Source: Arctopsyche grandis
Taxonomy: Eukaryota; Arthropoda; Insecta; Trichoptera; Hydropsychidae
Reading direction: 5' to 3'
DNA: 64,000 bases
NCBI RefSeq assembly: GCF_051622035.1
Contig: NC_135364.1
Location: 22,908,501-22,972,500, forward strand
The notes beneath the pieces were generated by a model. That model was not told where the DNA came from. It ran no database searches and was given only the letters and a program-made list of their open reading frames with translations. Below, one piece after another: positions 50,211 through 61,239 of this stretch (positions within the stretch are counted from its first letter, which is position 1; each line of letters opens with the position of its first letter). The position numbers and the translations under genes were made by a program.

Positions 50211-50520
50211 ATGAATTGTACATACTTACTTTTGTTTGGGTACCATATATTTTATACTAGAAATAAGGACAAACTAGTTGTAAGTAGAGTAAGAAAGAAT
50301 AAGACGGCTGGGGGTGTTTTTCACAGGGGTGTGCTCATGTATAATGCCCTCCCTGAGTGCGTCAGGTCTGCTAAAAACATGGATGCATTCCTGCGAGGTG
50401 CGAAGAGACACCTCTGTGAGGGACAGTACATATAAGTTAATTATAAATTTTAGAGTTAAGTATAATAATTAAGATGTATTTTTAAATTAGCTTGATAGCT
50501 TATATATAAATAAATAAAAA
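50211..50520 (+). pseudogene. Jockey-type LINE C-terminus with A-rich tail
   Basis: The frame contains TRNKDKLVVSRVRKNKTAGG, VFHRGVLMYNALPECVRSAK and AFLRGAKRHLCEGQ, the well-known C-terminal block of jockey-clade reverse transcriptase proteins, then a stop at 50433-50435, a short 3' UTR and an AATAAATAAAAATAAAA tail. It is 5'-truncated. Confidence 0.85.
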
Positions 50521-50596
50521 TAAAAAAATATATTGGTCCGGAAAAATAGCCCTATTTCCAGACAAATTAGGTATTTATTAAGACATATTTATCAAG

Positions 50597-50808
50597 ACGT
50601 ATTCTGCGCGCGCACATTAATACGGAAGGAAAAGCCTGTTCCTCTTGTTCCTGTTGTATCCTGCTCGCGCCAATTAAGTGAGTATGTACCGTTTACCATG
50701 CACTCTTTTTTTTTGATCTTTCGACTTAAGATCTTTCGATTTTCGATCTTTGCCTTCCGATATTTGCGTTTTCCGGCATTTCACATTCCGGCCCGTGAGG
50801 TAGACCCA
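50597..50808. mobile_element. Single arm of the 407-bp foldback MITE family
   Basis: It reads ATTCTGCGCGCGCACATTAA through GGAACAAGAGG complement, TTTCGACTTAAGATCTTTCG and CCCGTGAGGTAGACCCA, matching the right half of 39082-39488 at high identity. The left half is absent, so this copy is truncated near the centre of the palindrome. Confidence 0.85.
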
Positions 50809-50816
50809 TAATTACG

Positions 50817-51200
50817 TCATCTTACACAGAGGTATCCATTAACACCCTTCAAGAAAGCACCAATGTTACTAGCACCTCTAATGCTCTCAGGAAGGGTATT
50901 GTATATTTGAACACCTCTGTGGAAAACACCTCCTGCAGTTTTTGCTTTCTTAACTCTACCTATAATGAATTTATTCCTATTTATAGTTTTATAATTATGT
51001 ACATACATATATCTCTATTCCTAACTATATGATTATTAAAATATTTGGGTAATAGATTCTTATCTAGCTTATATACAAATTTTAAAGTGCTTAATTTAAG
51101 ACTATTTCTAATATCCAACTAACATTCTTACGTTTCCTCACATTCAAAATTGAACGCATTGCTCTATTCTACACTTTCTGCAGTTTATTAATACATAATC
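50817..51200 (-). pseudogene. Jockey-type LINE C-terminus, inverted second copy
   Basis: Minus-strand frame NRNKFIIGRVKKAKTAGG, VFHRGVQIYNTLPESIRGAS and AFLKGVNGYLCVR, then upstream pieces (QKV-NRAMRSILN-type) to about 51190. It faces the 50.2-kb copy across the foldback arm. Confidence 0.78.
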
Positions 51201-51357
51201 CACTAAATAGATTGAGCACATTTAAAGGTGACATATATTCATTGTATATATATGTATTGTTGATGTAATATGTACCCTCATGAATAGAAGTAGTTCTTCA
51301 TTGATATAGTGTGATATAAGAGGGTGTTTTATATGAAAGTATCGTAACATACGTATA

Positions 51358-51769
51358 ATCGTTCGCGATTCGACCGTTCAATACTGTCGGAAGCGTTCCA
51401 GATTGGCCCACCAGCATCCAGCAGCGTTTCCCGGTGCGAGTTTTTGCTTATCTTGGTGGTTATAAGTTTGTTAACCAGTTATCTCAGGATGAAGTTTGCC
51501 CAAAAGCCATGGTGGCAAGTCTCCAGGTAAGAGCGCTCGTCACGGCCACACGCACGCCCTTATCGTCTCTAGCAGGTGCGGCTCAGCCCTGAATTTTAAC
51601 CACACCTTGGGGGGGTTGAACACTGCTTATCGGTGGACCCAAGAACCACCCAGCCTACCCCCCTACAGCTAAAGAAGGGAGCCGCTCTCTAGAAAAACTA
51701 GCTGGATAACTGATCGTAATTTACGACCGCTTCGAATCAAAACGTGATGCCTCGAAGCGGTGTGCAAAC
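51358..51769. other. GC-rich unassigned segment before the satellite
   Basis: The composition is unlike its neighbours. A 70-codon open frame without a starting Met runs on the + strand (contains FPVRVFAYLGGYKFVNQLSQ, then AMVASLQ) and reaches a donor-like CAG/GTAAGA at about 51530. Further on, CCGCTTCGA / TCGAAGCGG form an inverted repeat at about 51729-51762. I recognise neither a gene nor an element. Confidence 0.4.
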
Positions 51770-53690
51770 ATTATGTACGAGGTTGACTCGTTTAAATTTT
51801 ATATCTTACAAACATATTATCACACGTAGATAGTGCTGGCTAATAGGACCCAGGTCTGCCCAGCAATATTTTTCATTTAATTCATGAAAGTGTCTATAGC
51901 TTATGTCAATCACACAGGTGTTGCTTGGAAGTGATGCAACATTATGCACGATGTTGACTCGTTTGAATTTTATATCGTACAAATAAAACATATCACACAT
52001 AGATAGTGCTGGTTTATAGGACCCAGGTCTGCCCAGCAATATTTTAAATTTAATATATGAAATAATCTATGTATAGCTTGTGTCAATCACACAGGTGTTG
52101 CTTGAAAGTGATCCAACACTATGCACGATGTTGACTCTTTTGAATTTTATATCATACAAACATATTATCACACGTAGATAGTACTGGCTCATAGGACCCA
52201 GGTCTGCCCAGGAATATTTTTTATTTAATTCATGAAAGTGTCTATAGCTTGTGTCAATCACACAGGTGTTGCTGGGACGTGATGCAACATTATGCACGAT
52301 GTTGACTCGTTTGAATTTTATATCATACAAATAAAACATATCACTAGAGGTAGGATAGTCACAGGGCTATCCATTGTTCCATTGTTGTTGATCCTTTGTA
52401 AAAAAGGTTCGGCAAACCTTTAACAATGCATTTACAACCTATGAACAATACGCGGCACCTTCTGGGTCCGGTGACTACATATCACACGTATGTAGATAGT
52501 GCTGGCTCATAGGACCCAGGTCTGCCCAGGAATATTTTTAATTTAGTTCATGAAGCTGTCTATAGCTTGTGTCAATCACACAGGTGGTGCTTGGAAGTGA
52601 TGCAACATTATGCACGATGTTGACTCGTTTGAATTTTATATCATACAAATAAAACATATCACACATATATAGTGCTGGCTCATAAGACCCAGCTCTGCCC
52701 AGGAATATTTTTAATTTATTTCATGGAGCTGTCTATAGCTTGTGTCAATCACACAGGTGTTGCTTGGAAGTGATGCAACATTATGCACGATGTTGACTCG
52801 TTTGAATTTTATATCATAAAAATAAAACATATCACACATAGATAGTGCTGGATTATAGGACCCAGCTCTGCCCAGGAATATTTTTAATTTATTTCATGGA
52901 GCTGTCTATAGCTTGTGTCAATCACACAGGTGTTGCTTGGAAGTGATGCAACATTATGCACGATGTTGACTCGTTTGAATTTTATATCATAAAAATAAAA
53001 CATATCACACATAGATAGTGCTGGATTATAGGACCCAGCTCTGCCCAGGAATATTTTTAATTTAATTCATGACAGTGTCTATAGCTTGTGTCAATCACAC
53101 AGGTGTTGCTTGGAAGTGATGCAACATTATGCACGATGTTGACTCGTTTGAATTTTATATCATACAAATAAAACACATCACACGTTGATAGTGCTGGCTC
53201 ATAGGACCCAGCTCTGCTCAGGAATATTTTAAATTTAATACATGAAAGTGTCTATAGCTTATGTCAATCATAGAGGTGTTGCTAGAAAGTGATCCAACAT
53301 TATGTACATACATATGTACGAGCTCGACTCGTTTGAATTTTATATCATACAAATAAAACATACCACACGTAGATAGTACTAACGCATAGTACCCAGGTCT
53401 GCCCAGGTATATTTTAAATTTAATTTATGAAATAATCTACGTATAGCTTGTGTCAATCCAATATTATATACGAGCTTGACTCGTTTGAATTTTATATAAT
53501 ACAAATAAAATATATCACACGAGATAGTGCTGGCTCATAGTACCCAGATCTGTCTAGGAACATGTTTAATTTAATTTATCAAATTATCTACATATATATA
53601 ACTTGTATATTTTTAATTTAATTTATGAAATTGTTTATAGATTGTGTTAATCACATAGGTGTTACCAGAAAGTGATCCAACAAATATGAA
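51770..53690. repeat. 173-bp satellite array, about ten monomers
   Basis: The marker TCTGCCCAG recurs at 51855, 52028, 52203, 52521, 52694, 52867, 53040, 53213, 53398 and 53549. Steps are 173, 175, 318 (one MITE inserted), 173, 173, 173, 173, 185 and 151. The unit also carries GATAGTGCTGGCTCATAGGA, GTGTCAATCACACAGGTG and GTTGACTCGTTTGAATTTT. Central monomers are almost identical and the outer ones decayed, the usual satellite pattern. Open frames on the minus strand only reflect the repeat; 173 is not a multiple of three. Confidence 0.93.
52345..52477. mobile_element. 133-bp hAT-like MITE inserted in the satellite
   Basis: It interrupts one satellite monomer. The 8-bp target duplication CATATCAC lies at 52337-52344 and 52478-52485, and removing the insert plus one duplicate restores the monomer. 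Ends are TAGAGGTAGGATAGTCAC and the complement of TAGTCACCGGACCC. It contains an internal GTTCGGCAAACC block. It is non-coding. Confidence 0.8.
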
Positions 53691-53849
53691 ACCTTTATTA
53701 TATACATATGTACATATAATCGATTGAAAAATGTTACACAATAGATCGATACTTAGCTGACGCTCAAATCAAATACATATATTGCACGATTTATTAAGAT
53801 TATGGGACACTCTCGATATTTATTAGTAGTTATTATTTTATTTATAGGT

Positions 53850-54175
53850 AAAACCCAATTCACCTTCCTGGTAAATTATAAACATCGATAAATATTTTTT
53901 ACAGAGCATCATAGAGCCATCTATGGATAAATTTGCATTTTTTGTAAATCAGCGAATTTGAGATACTGAAAAACTTGAAATTTGCGAGAAACAGGTCAAG
54001 GCTGCCAATTTTTTGGAACCGTTTCGGTGAAAATTAGATAAATTGGTAAACTCTGGTAAGAAATGATTGACCTGGAGTTGCATATCCGAAGTCTGGCCAG
54101 TAGTACTGGGTAGGGATTGAACCCGTGACAACTTGATTTGAAAGCATTAAACACTAACCACTAATCTACACTAAG
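53850..54175 (-). repeat. tRNA-derived SINE, copy 7
   Basis: The minus-strand head contains TAGTGGTTAGTGTTTAATGC and a perfect B-box core GGGTTCAATCCC. The body has GACTTCGGATATGCAACTCC and GAAACGGTTCC, and the tail retains CCAGGAAGGTG near 53870. It directly follows the 173-bp satellite. Confidence 0.78.
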
Positions 54176-54195
54176 ATAATGAAGATATTAAAGTG

Positions 54196-54350
54196 ACAAT
54201 GGGCGAGTCACGTGGTTAGAAGAATGTACGAAAGGTAGGTAAAAGAAGTGCTGGAATGGTACCCGAGAGAATGTAGACGAGCGAAAGGAAGGTCGCAAGG
54301 ACGGGTTGATTGAATTAGAAAAATGTGTGGGGTGGAATTCTGTAAATTGT
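54196..54350 (+). pseudogene. LINE C-terminal fragment, copy 3
   Basis: Plus-strand reading [32 protein letters not shown] and IRKMCGVE with two stops; the same tail as copies 1 and 2. It lies between SINE copy 7 and the solo LTR. Confidence 0.75.
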
Positions 54351-54514
54351 GATGTTTCTTAATTACTTAATATACATAAAGTTGTGTGACTTTTCTTGAC
54401 GAATTTCAATTGCACCAACATCTTATATGGCTTTTCTCGATAACTTATGTATATATGTATGTTTTAAGAAGTTACTGTGCATGATTATGTACTTGGATAT
54501 AAAATTTATCATAA

Positions 54515-54954
54515 TGTTACGTACGCCGCGGACTAAGCGAATAGAATCCCAGAGACTATGTGACCGTTCAAGGGTTATCTGTTAACGGATTTACTAAGTG
54601 CTTGTACTTAGGACCAACGGATATCTGTTAACGGATTAACTAAGTGCTTGCACTTACTTCCAGGATTATATCTGGACTCTAAGTGCATTTAGGCTAAACA
54701 ATGACCGTTATTAGTCCTTTCTCAGAATCGGTACGGGGAGACCTAATGTCGTGGGAATACATATCCAAATACGTGACTATTCAAAAGGTAAACAGATTAG
54801 ACGTCCTGAGAGATCTACCCTTTATAAGGCGTAGGCGATATCAGGTCATTCTGGACTGAGCACTGCCAGTGCGTGTATCTCCTTAATCATCAATAAATGC
54901 TGTGAAACGACTGTTGGCCTCTTACTTGGATCCTCCACCCACCCCTACGCAACA
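54515..54954 (+). mobile_element. Solo LTR (Gypsy-like family), 440 bp, sense orientation
   Basis: TGTTACGTACGCCGCGG ... CCCCTACGCAACA with 4-bp duplications ATAA at 54511-54514 and 54955-54958. Promoter-like TTTATAAGG near 54820 and a polyadenylation-like AATAAA near 54890 occur in the order expected of an LTR, which fixes the sense strand. It contains a short internal duplication around AACGGATT ... TAACTAAGTGCTTG. Confidence 0.85.
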
Positions 54955-54958
54955 ATAA

Positions 54959-57369
54959 TAAATATTTTGTAAGCATTTAAATAGTAATTATATTAGAGAT
55001 AGTTTGCGGTTCCAATCAACTTTTGTTAAACTACCAGGATGTGGTATGATGGGGTGTGGTGCAACGCAGTTCGAAATTGTATCATTTGACAGTTTATGTG
55101 GTGTATCGCATTGTTTTGACAGTGCAGTTGCATTCAGAGACATGCCCTTCGGCAAAATGCGATATTTGCTTTGTTACGTATATGTATAATACGTTTATTG
55201 GTAGGAAAATTGTGGAAAATGTTTTCACATTTAGAAAATTCGATGAAAATCAATGTATACGGAGAATCAATGTATATAGAAAATCAATGTACGTACATAT
55301 ACACTAACGTACCTAAATCTCTGAAAATTAAATTGTCTGAAATAATCAGTTTCAAAAATCAAAAAATTAATTGAACCATATCTAATCTGTATATTTTGTA
55401 TGTACTTTTTAGTTTACGTATTTGTTTAAGAAATTTTTATGTGAAAATTTCCAATTTCATTTCAGCTAGCCTTGGAAAGTTTTAGGAGAAAGTTTGTTTT
55501 ATTTTTCAGACTGAAAACAAAGGAAAATGTTTCAAAGATCTTGAGATTTTCATCAACAACAAAAAGTTTATGTTTAATGTAGTAATTTTTTAGAGATTGA
55601 CTACTCTAAAAAAAATTTGAAAGTATGTTAATCGTTTAAAAAGTTCTTAGTCTGAATATTTAAATAGAATAAAATGAATATATTTTTTTATTTAAAGCTT
55701 TTATATACAACTTAAGCTGGCCGGTATTTATCGATCCAAATACTCATTTAAATAACAGATTATTTTTCCTCTCAGGTCAGACTAAAATTAAGCAGCAAGT
55801 TTTCACAATAAATCTGCTTTTATTAGTTTCATTTCGTTAGCTAGGTAAAATTCCTTACGGTCCAAAACTTGTGAGCTGATTTTGAACCACTGCCACTCTT
55901 CTAATCTCTTTGATATTTTACCGACATACGAAGATTATTATCACAGACTATGATGCTGATAAATCAGAGATTAAATCTTAATAAACCTAATACAGACCAG
56001 TCAGAATTATTTTTCGTAAATGATTGTCAATTAGTGGCTCCAATACTTACCATATTATCGATGGATGTATGTTTTTCTAGACCTATATTTTAGATTATAT
56101 GACGATGGATGTAGAACTCGAGCATTCAAAACCGGAACTTTGTTTAAAGTCTAATGCTCTCAAAGAAGTATGGAATTCTGTATGGTCGGCATAACGAAAA
56201 AATATAAGAGACGGAATACTTAGGTGAGAAGTTCTACAAGGGTAGTTGATATAGTGGAGAGAGTGAAGGGATTGAAATAGACGAAAGATGGATAAAATAA
56301 TTGCTTGAATGGTACCTGAAAGAATGTTAAAGGGTGGAAGGAAGGCTGAAAGGGAAACGGGGATATAAAATTAGAAAAATGTGTGGGATGAGATGAATGA
56401 GATATGTTCAGAGGGGAGGCTTTCACCCAGCAATATGTAGATAGTGAGAGGCTGTAAAAAAATATATTTAAAACATCGACCTATGTAAATTTTTGTAGGG
56501 AATATCATTAAGTGCTATGAATATAATAAATCCATTGAAATGTCATACATTTACATACTTCTAAAGAAAATTATTCTAGCTACATAAATTATACCAAAAG
56601 ATGACAAGATGTATAATAAACAATAACTATGTAATTTTAAAATTTAAATGTATCCTATTTTAAATCTACCTAATATTAAAAACGTCTTTTGATCTTTATT
56701 CTGTACTACATTTATATATATGTATATATTGTAAATGCGGGTCAATTTTTTTTCATTTGATTTAATATTTTAAAATGAAAATAATTTTTCTATGTTGTTT
56801 AATTTAATTATTTTCCAAATTCCAAAGTTGTTTTATTTAATTATTTTCTAAATTAGTCTCCAATCTGCCTCATAAGGAAAAATAAGCCGAGGAATTATTA
56901 CAAAGGCGTCTTTCCAAACAAGATGATTTGTCCCAACAGTCACGAGATTAAGCTCTACCATATTTTGCGTGTTTCTTGGAATTGCGGAAAGTCTTCGTGT
57001 CGAAATAAGTTTAGCTTAGGTTAGGTTAGTTTAAAACAACTAAAGAAAAAATAGTTTTTAATGGAAATATTAAATAACACGAAAGATCCCGCGTAAACAG
57101 GATAGTAGCTTTAATTCTAGGATTTATTTACATTTATTATACATAAATTAATTTAATTTAATATACGATATATTTGCAAGTTTTTCATGCCACCACGTTT
57201 ATAAGGGTTGATTTTAAATCTTATTTTTTTTTAACTAGTATTAAAATTCTGGTATTTAAATTTCAGTAAAATTGCAATGTAGGGTGTATTTCTTATTTTT
57301 TTTAATATTTAAAAAATGTATATTAGTATGTAGGTAAAAATCAGTTGAACTTTCACCTTCTAATATATA
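54959..57369. other. No gene identified apart from LINE copy 4
   Basis: AT-rich sequence with short frames only; nothing else supported. Confidence 0.45.
56180..56425 (+). pseudogene. LINE C-terminal fragment, copy 4
   Basis: It shows the same tail order on the + strand (weak VEKVVDIVE and DERWIK pieces, then LEWYLKEC, IRKMCGM) with stops and gaps. It is the most decayed of the four. Confidence 0.6.
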
Positions 57370-57512
57370 ATTTTGAAAGAGACTTTGTATATAAGTAAAT
57401 TTTGGAGCGTTGAATCCGAGACGTTAAATTTAATAAAAAAATTAAATAAATTAAAATAAAATGTTTACTTTTAGATTAGCCGTGTTTAAGCGGTTTATAT
57501 TACAAGGTTCCC
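57370..57512 (+). repeat. RTE-like LINE 3' end fragment
   Basis: GAAAGAGACTTTGTATATAAG, TTTAGATTAGCCGTGTTTAAG and CGGTTTATATTACAAG correspond to the 22.0- and 61.0-kb copies, ending before the GCGAAGCCGGG motif. Confidence 0.5.
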
Positions 57513-57890
57513 GGAAAGATGCACTAAATTGCACTGAATAATAACGCAGTTTTGAGAAGTCCTAATTTCCAAAGGCGCTCTAAAAGAACTTACGCAATAA
57601 AATTTCAGCACACTTGAATAACATACAATTACCCCTTGACGCTTTTTTGTGGAATGCTATTGCGTTAGTTCTCCTTGAGCATCTTTGAATGTTTGGATGT
57701 CTCTAATGCACTATCTCGAATGCATTTTTCCGGTCACCATATTACAAATACCATATTACCACTAGTATTTAATAAAATCAGCTGATAATAAAAATTAAAC
57801 AGATATGTTTTACATTTGTTTAAAGCAACATCTACACACTCAATCAAAATAATTTTCACCCAGACAAATATTCAAACATTAATGTATTAA

Positions 57891-58472
57891 CCTTCCAGCG
57901 GGCGCGCGGAGTTATTTCCTTTGAGCAGGCGCATGTCGTAAATTTTACGTCATCAAGTTTTCTCCTTGTAAATGCTGTTTTATTTATATAAATGGTGATT
58001 TCTTTATGTAAATATTAAGGAAATATTGTAAGGTTATGAAAAATGATAAATGACAATACTTTTAAAAATATATATTTTACTTTCCAAACAAAAAACCAAA
58101 ACAAAACTCTAAATATGCTAACATTTCAAAACAAAATATTTTATCGACCTATTCGATGATTAGTTAGAATTATTAATCAGAATCAATATTACCTATTAGT
58201 CAGAATTAATATTTTTATCCTTACAATTATTACAAACCACATCAACTGCAGAATGCCACTTGCATGTAAAGGATTCAACGGAACGCTCAACGGAAATTCC
58301 CAAATATCAATGACTCACAACAACTTCTAAGCACAACCGATTCGCCTGCAGTTTCGGGAAACACTGACCTTCGAATAGCTCGAAGCTCGATGCTTATCAC
58401 TAAGTGGTAAAAGTAGGAGATGCGATAAAGCGCATTTGTCGTAAATTTTACGACAGCGCGCCCGCTGGAAGG
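57891..58472. mobile_element. 582-bp piggyBac-like MITE
   Basis: TTAA flanks both ends (57887-57890, 58473-58476). Perfect 17-bp inverted repeats are CCTTCCAGCGGGCGCGC and its complement GCGCGCCCGCTGGAAGG. Subterminal GTCGTAAATTTTACG palindromes occur at both ends (near 57934 and 58439). There is no transposase. Confidence 0.88.
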
Positions 58473-58522
58473 TTAATTGGATATGATCAAGTACGTTTCA
58501 AATCCACACGAGTGAAATTTAA

Positions 58523-58597
58523 CCCGTTGGGTGCTAACGACACGCCTGTCGTGTTCACAAAATTTCGAGTGCACTTTGTCCCTTTCCAACAGAAAGG
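58523..58597. mobile_element. Possible 75-bp TTAA-flanked remnant
   Basis: TTAA at 58519-58522 and 58598-58601. The left end CCCGTTGGGTGCTAACGACA resembles piggyBac-type termini, but the right end (CAACAGAAAGG) pairs with it only poorly. It may be a deleted element or chance. Confidence 0.3.
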
Positions 58598-59317
58598 TTA
58601 AAAAAAAAATACGCACTTGCTGTAGTAACGCGAGAAGCATTCAATTTTTTCGCCTAAAGGTCTCTATACACTCTTTTTTAAATTTTATATAATGCTATTT
58701 ACTGTTTATTTTTTAACTTATTCAAAAAATATAGACGTGTTGGTGATTATATTTTTATACAAAAAGCTTAGTAAATGTAAGTGAATATACTAAAATGTCT
58801 AATTGGTGACCCAAATATGATGCTATCACTTTATATGTAAAAATGCCAATTTTTTTTCGATTTACCTGCTTACACGATAATGTTTAGTCGATTCCTGGAA
58901 AATATCATGTAATACCTTTTAGCAATTGTGGACTTTTACGCTATCTTTTAAGGGAACCAAATAAGGGAAAAACCACCAGTTCCTTTTTTACGAGATATCA
59001 TATGAAAAGTTACACATTTACAACCTGGACCGTCTTAGAGAGTGCGGATTCATCTTAGAGAGTGCAGATTTTGAATAAATGTATGTATATAATTTCGAGT
59101 ATACAAATCGAGTAAACATTCGAGTGTTGTTACTATTATTTTTTTTTATTACGTTTTAGTATGGAGAATATGTATGACACTGATGTTGAGTATGGAACAG
59201 AGAGTGTATACGAAATCTACAGTCTCGTAATAGATTTTTTTTTATTCAGAGGGCTTTGCATTTTAATAATAATAAAGAAGATGATACTAGCGAAAATAAT
59301 TTTTTTTTTTTATTTTT

Positions 59318-59762
59318 TTTTTTATTTCATACCAGGAAGGCATTACAGGTAAACCCCAATGCGCCTTCCTGGCCAAATTACAAACAATACAGCATTTTTT
59401 TATTATATAAGTCGCTAAATTACGGGACGCTGACTTAAACTCGACAATTAACGAGACATCTATGAATTGTACATACATTTTATTGTAATATTTACATTAA
59501 TCATACTCAAATAGTGGTGACATAGTGGGTAGGAAGGATTTTTAGCCAATTTTTAATCGGGAATCGTTTCAACAATGAAATCAGAGAAAATTGGCAAACT
59601 CTGATAGGAAACGATCAACCAGGAGTCACAAATCCTGGTCTGACCAGCAGCATTACAGATATACTCAGAAAAATTCTTTTCAATCGAGGTCAGCTCAAGG
59701 GATCGAACTCGGCGCCTCTCAGTGTTAAGCAGAAGCTTAACGACCGAGCCACGCTGCTGGCT
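59318..59762 (-). repeat. tRNA-derived SINE, full-length copy 8
   Basis: Minus-strand head AGCCAGCAGCGTGGCTCGGT with GAGTTCGATCCC as B box, then body, 3' stem-loop (CCAGGAAGGC at 59332-59341, GCCTTCCTGG at 59363-59372) and a poly-T (poly-A on the sense strand) at 59300-59320. It is the best preserved copy and the clearest definition of the family. Confidence 0.82.
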
Positions 59763-59999
59763 ATGAATAAATATAGGTACTGTATAGCGTGCTTTATGCA
59801 AGATTCAGGTAGACGCGCCTTCCAAGAAACGTCTAGACCTCCACACTGTCAAAACATTTGTGAGACAGAGCTATTTTATAAAATATCAGCATAGCACGGA
59901 TTCTAGCTCAGCATTGAAAGTGTTAAACTAAATAATCACACATACTGTATAAAATATAAAAATCAACATCCGACGGTCTTCATTCATGTAAATACAGAT

Positions 60000-60730
60000 A
60001 ATTTAAAAACACACATTTGAATTTTCTTAAAATACAGACCGTTTTCCGTACACACCAATGACATGCGCGCGCGACCGAGACCGGAAAATGCCCACGCACG
60101 CGGACCATTCCATTACGCATCATACGATCCAAAATTTCACACAGCCACGATGTATATAAATGATTTTTATAGCGCGCAAAGGACGACGAGAGGGCGAGAA
60201 GGAAATGGTCGGGAAAAGGCTCGTGCGGTACATCGACGTGTATATAGGCCGAGGAAATTTTCTTTCGCATTGGGAAAAATCGTGTGCGGCCGCCACGCCG
60301 ACATTGGTAGGCCACGGTGACGGCGCGCGTGGACCAACAGTTTGGCGCACGCGGAGTGGTGGCTTTGATTACAGTGGGGGTAAAGCCCCACCCCTGCTCG
60401 TCTCTGATTGGTCCCTGTGTGGCCCGAGTCCTGCCTTTTCTCGTTGGAGGGGCGGTCATGTTTCCCGAAGACGTTTAGTGCCAGTTGCAGTGCGGCGCCG
60501 GCGTCGCATACTCGCGTCATCTCGTCTCTCCGCTCGTGCGCTTTTCCGAGATCTGCTCGTCTTGTCGTCTTCCGCTCATCGTATGATTTGAATTTTCCCG
60601 CTCTCGATGAAATTTGCGCACCGTATCTACACCCACTGCCGATGCTTTCGATTCTATTTGGAAAATGTGTTGCCGATTTGAAAATTTTGAAATTTTTAGG
60701 GGCACTTTTTAAAATTATCACATGCTGATT
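60000..60730 (+). promoter_or_regulatory. CpG-rich block, possible promoter / 5' UTR of the downstream signal-peptide gene
   Basis: The block has a sharp rise in GC and CpG over an AT-rich background. It is open in many frames on both strands, typical of composition rather than coding. It contains an ATTGG (reverse CCAAT) at 60407-60411 and a CCAGTTGCAGTGCGG stretch near 60480 that resembles an arthropod initiator context. It lies about 1.5-2 kb upstream of the first coding exon at 62184. Promoter function is inference. Confidence 0.4.
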
Positions 60731-60812
60731 GGATTGGAAATTGGATCTTATCAGACATATCCGACAAAAACTTTTGATTCATAAGAACATCATGTTGCAC
60801 AATTCTACATGT

Positions 60813-60853
60813 TCTAGTGCATAATATGTAGAACATGCATATTATGCACTAGA
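60813..60853. repeat. Perfect 16-bp inverted repeat with 9-base spacer
   Basis: TCTAGTGCATAATATG at 60813-60828 and its complement CATATTATGCACTAGA at 60838-60853. Function unknown. Confidence 0.85.
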
Positions 60854-61007
60854 GAGAAAAATCATTGAAATTTTGATAATAACGTACATACAACCTTAAA
60901 TATATAACAACAGTTTTATTTTCATAATAATAAAATACTTTTTTGAATTCATCATGTTTATTTAAATACGAAAAATAGTTCGTTCTGCGCATTATTATTC
61001 ATTAGTG

Positions 61008-61145
61008 GTTTTACCTGGCTTTGCTCGGTATTTGTAATATAAACCGCTTAAACAATAGTAAACAGTTTATTAAATTTATTTGAATAGTTTTACATCCATT
61101 TTTTCACTAAACAAACATATAAAGTCTCTCTCAAAATTATATATT
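61008..61145 (-). repeat. RTE-like LINE 3' end fragment
   Basis: Complement of the same 3' end: TTTTACCTGGCTTTGCTCGG, TAATATAAACCGCTTAAAC and AAAGTCTCTCTCAAAATTAT. Confidence 0.55.
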
Positions 61146-61239
61146 AGATATTAACTCAATATAAAAATATATATATATAGTATAATATTTTAAAGAAAAG
61201 AAGGTATTCTAATATACACTTCAAATGCAATTTATTTAT

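Noticed and set aside
51806-52339. Minus-strand frames MFYLYDIKFKRVNIVHNVAS...
   Set aside because: They repeat with the 173-bp satellite, which is not a multiple of three, so frames cannot continue across the array.
59553-59762. tRNA gene
   Set aside because: A and B boxes are present but the sequence continues into a SINE body and recurs at eight places; it is a tRNA-derived SINE head.
60063-60721. Several overlapping frames of 85-184 codons on both strands
   Set aside because: Open frames in many phases at once reflect the CpG-rich composition; none looks like a protein family.
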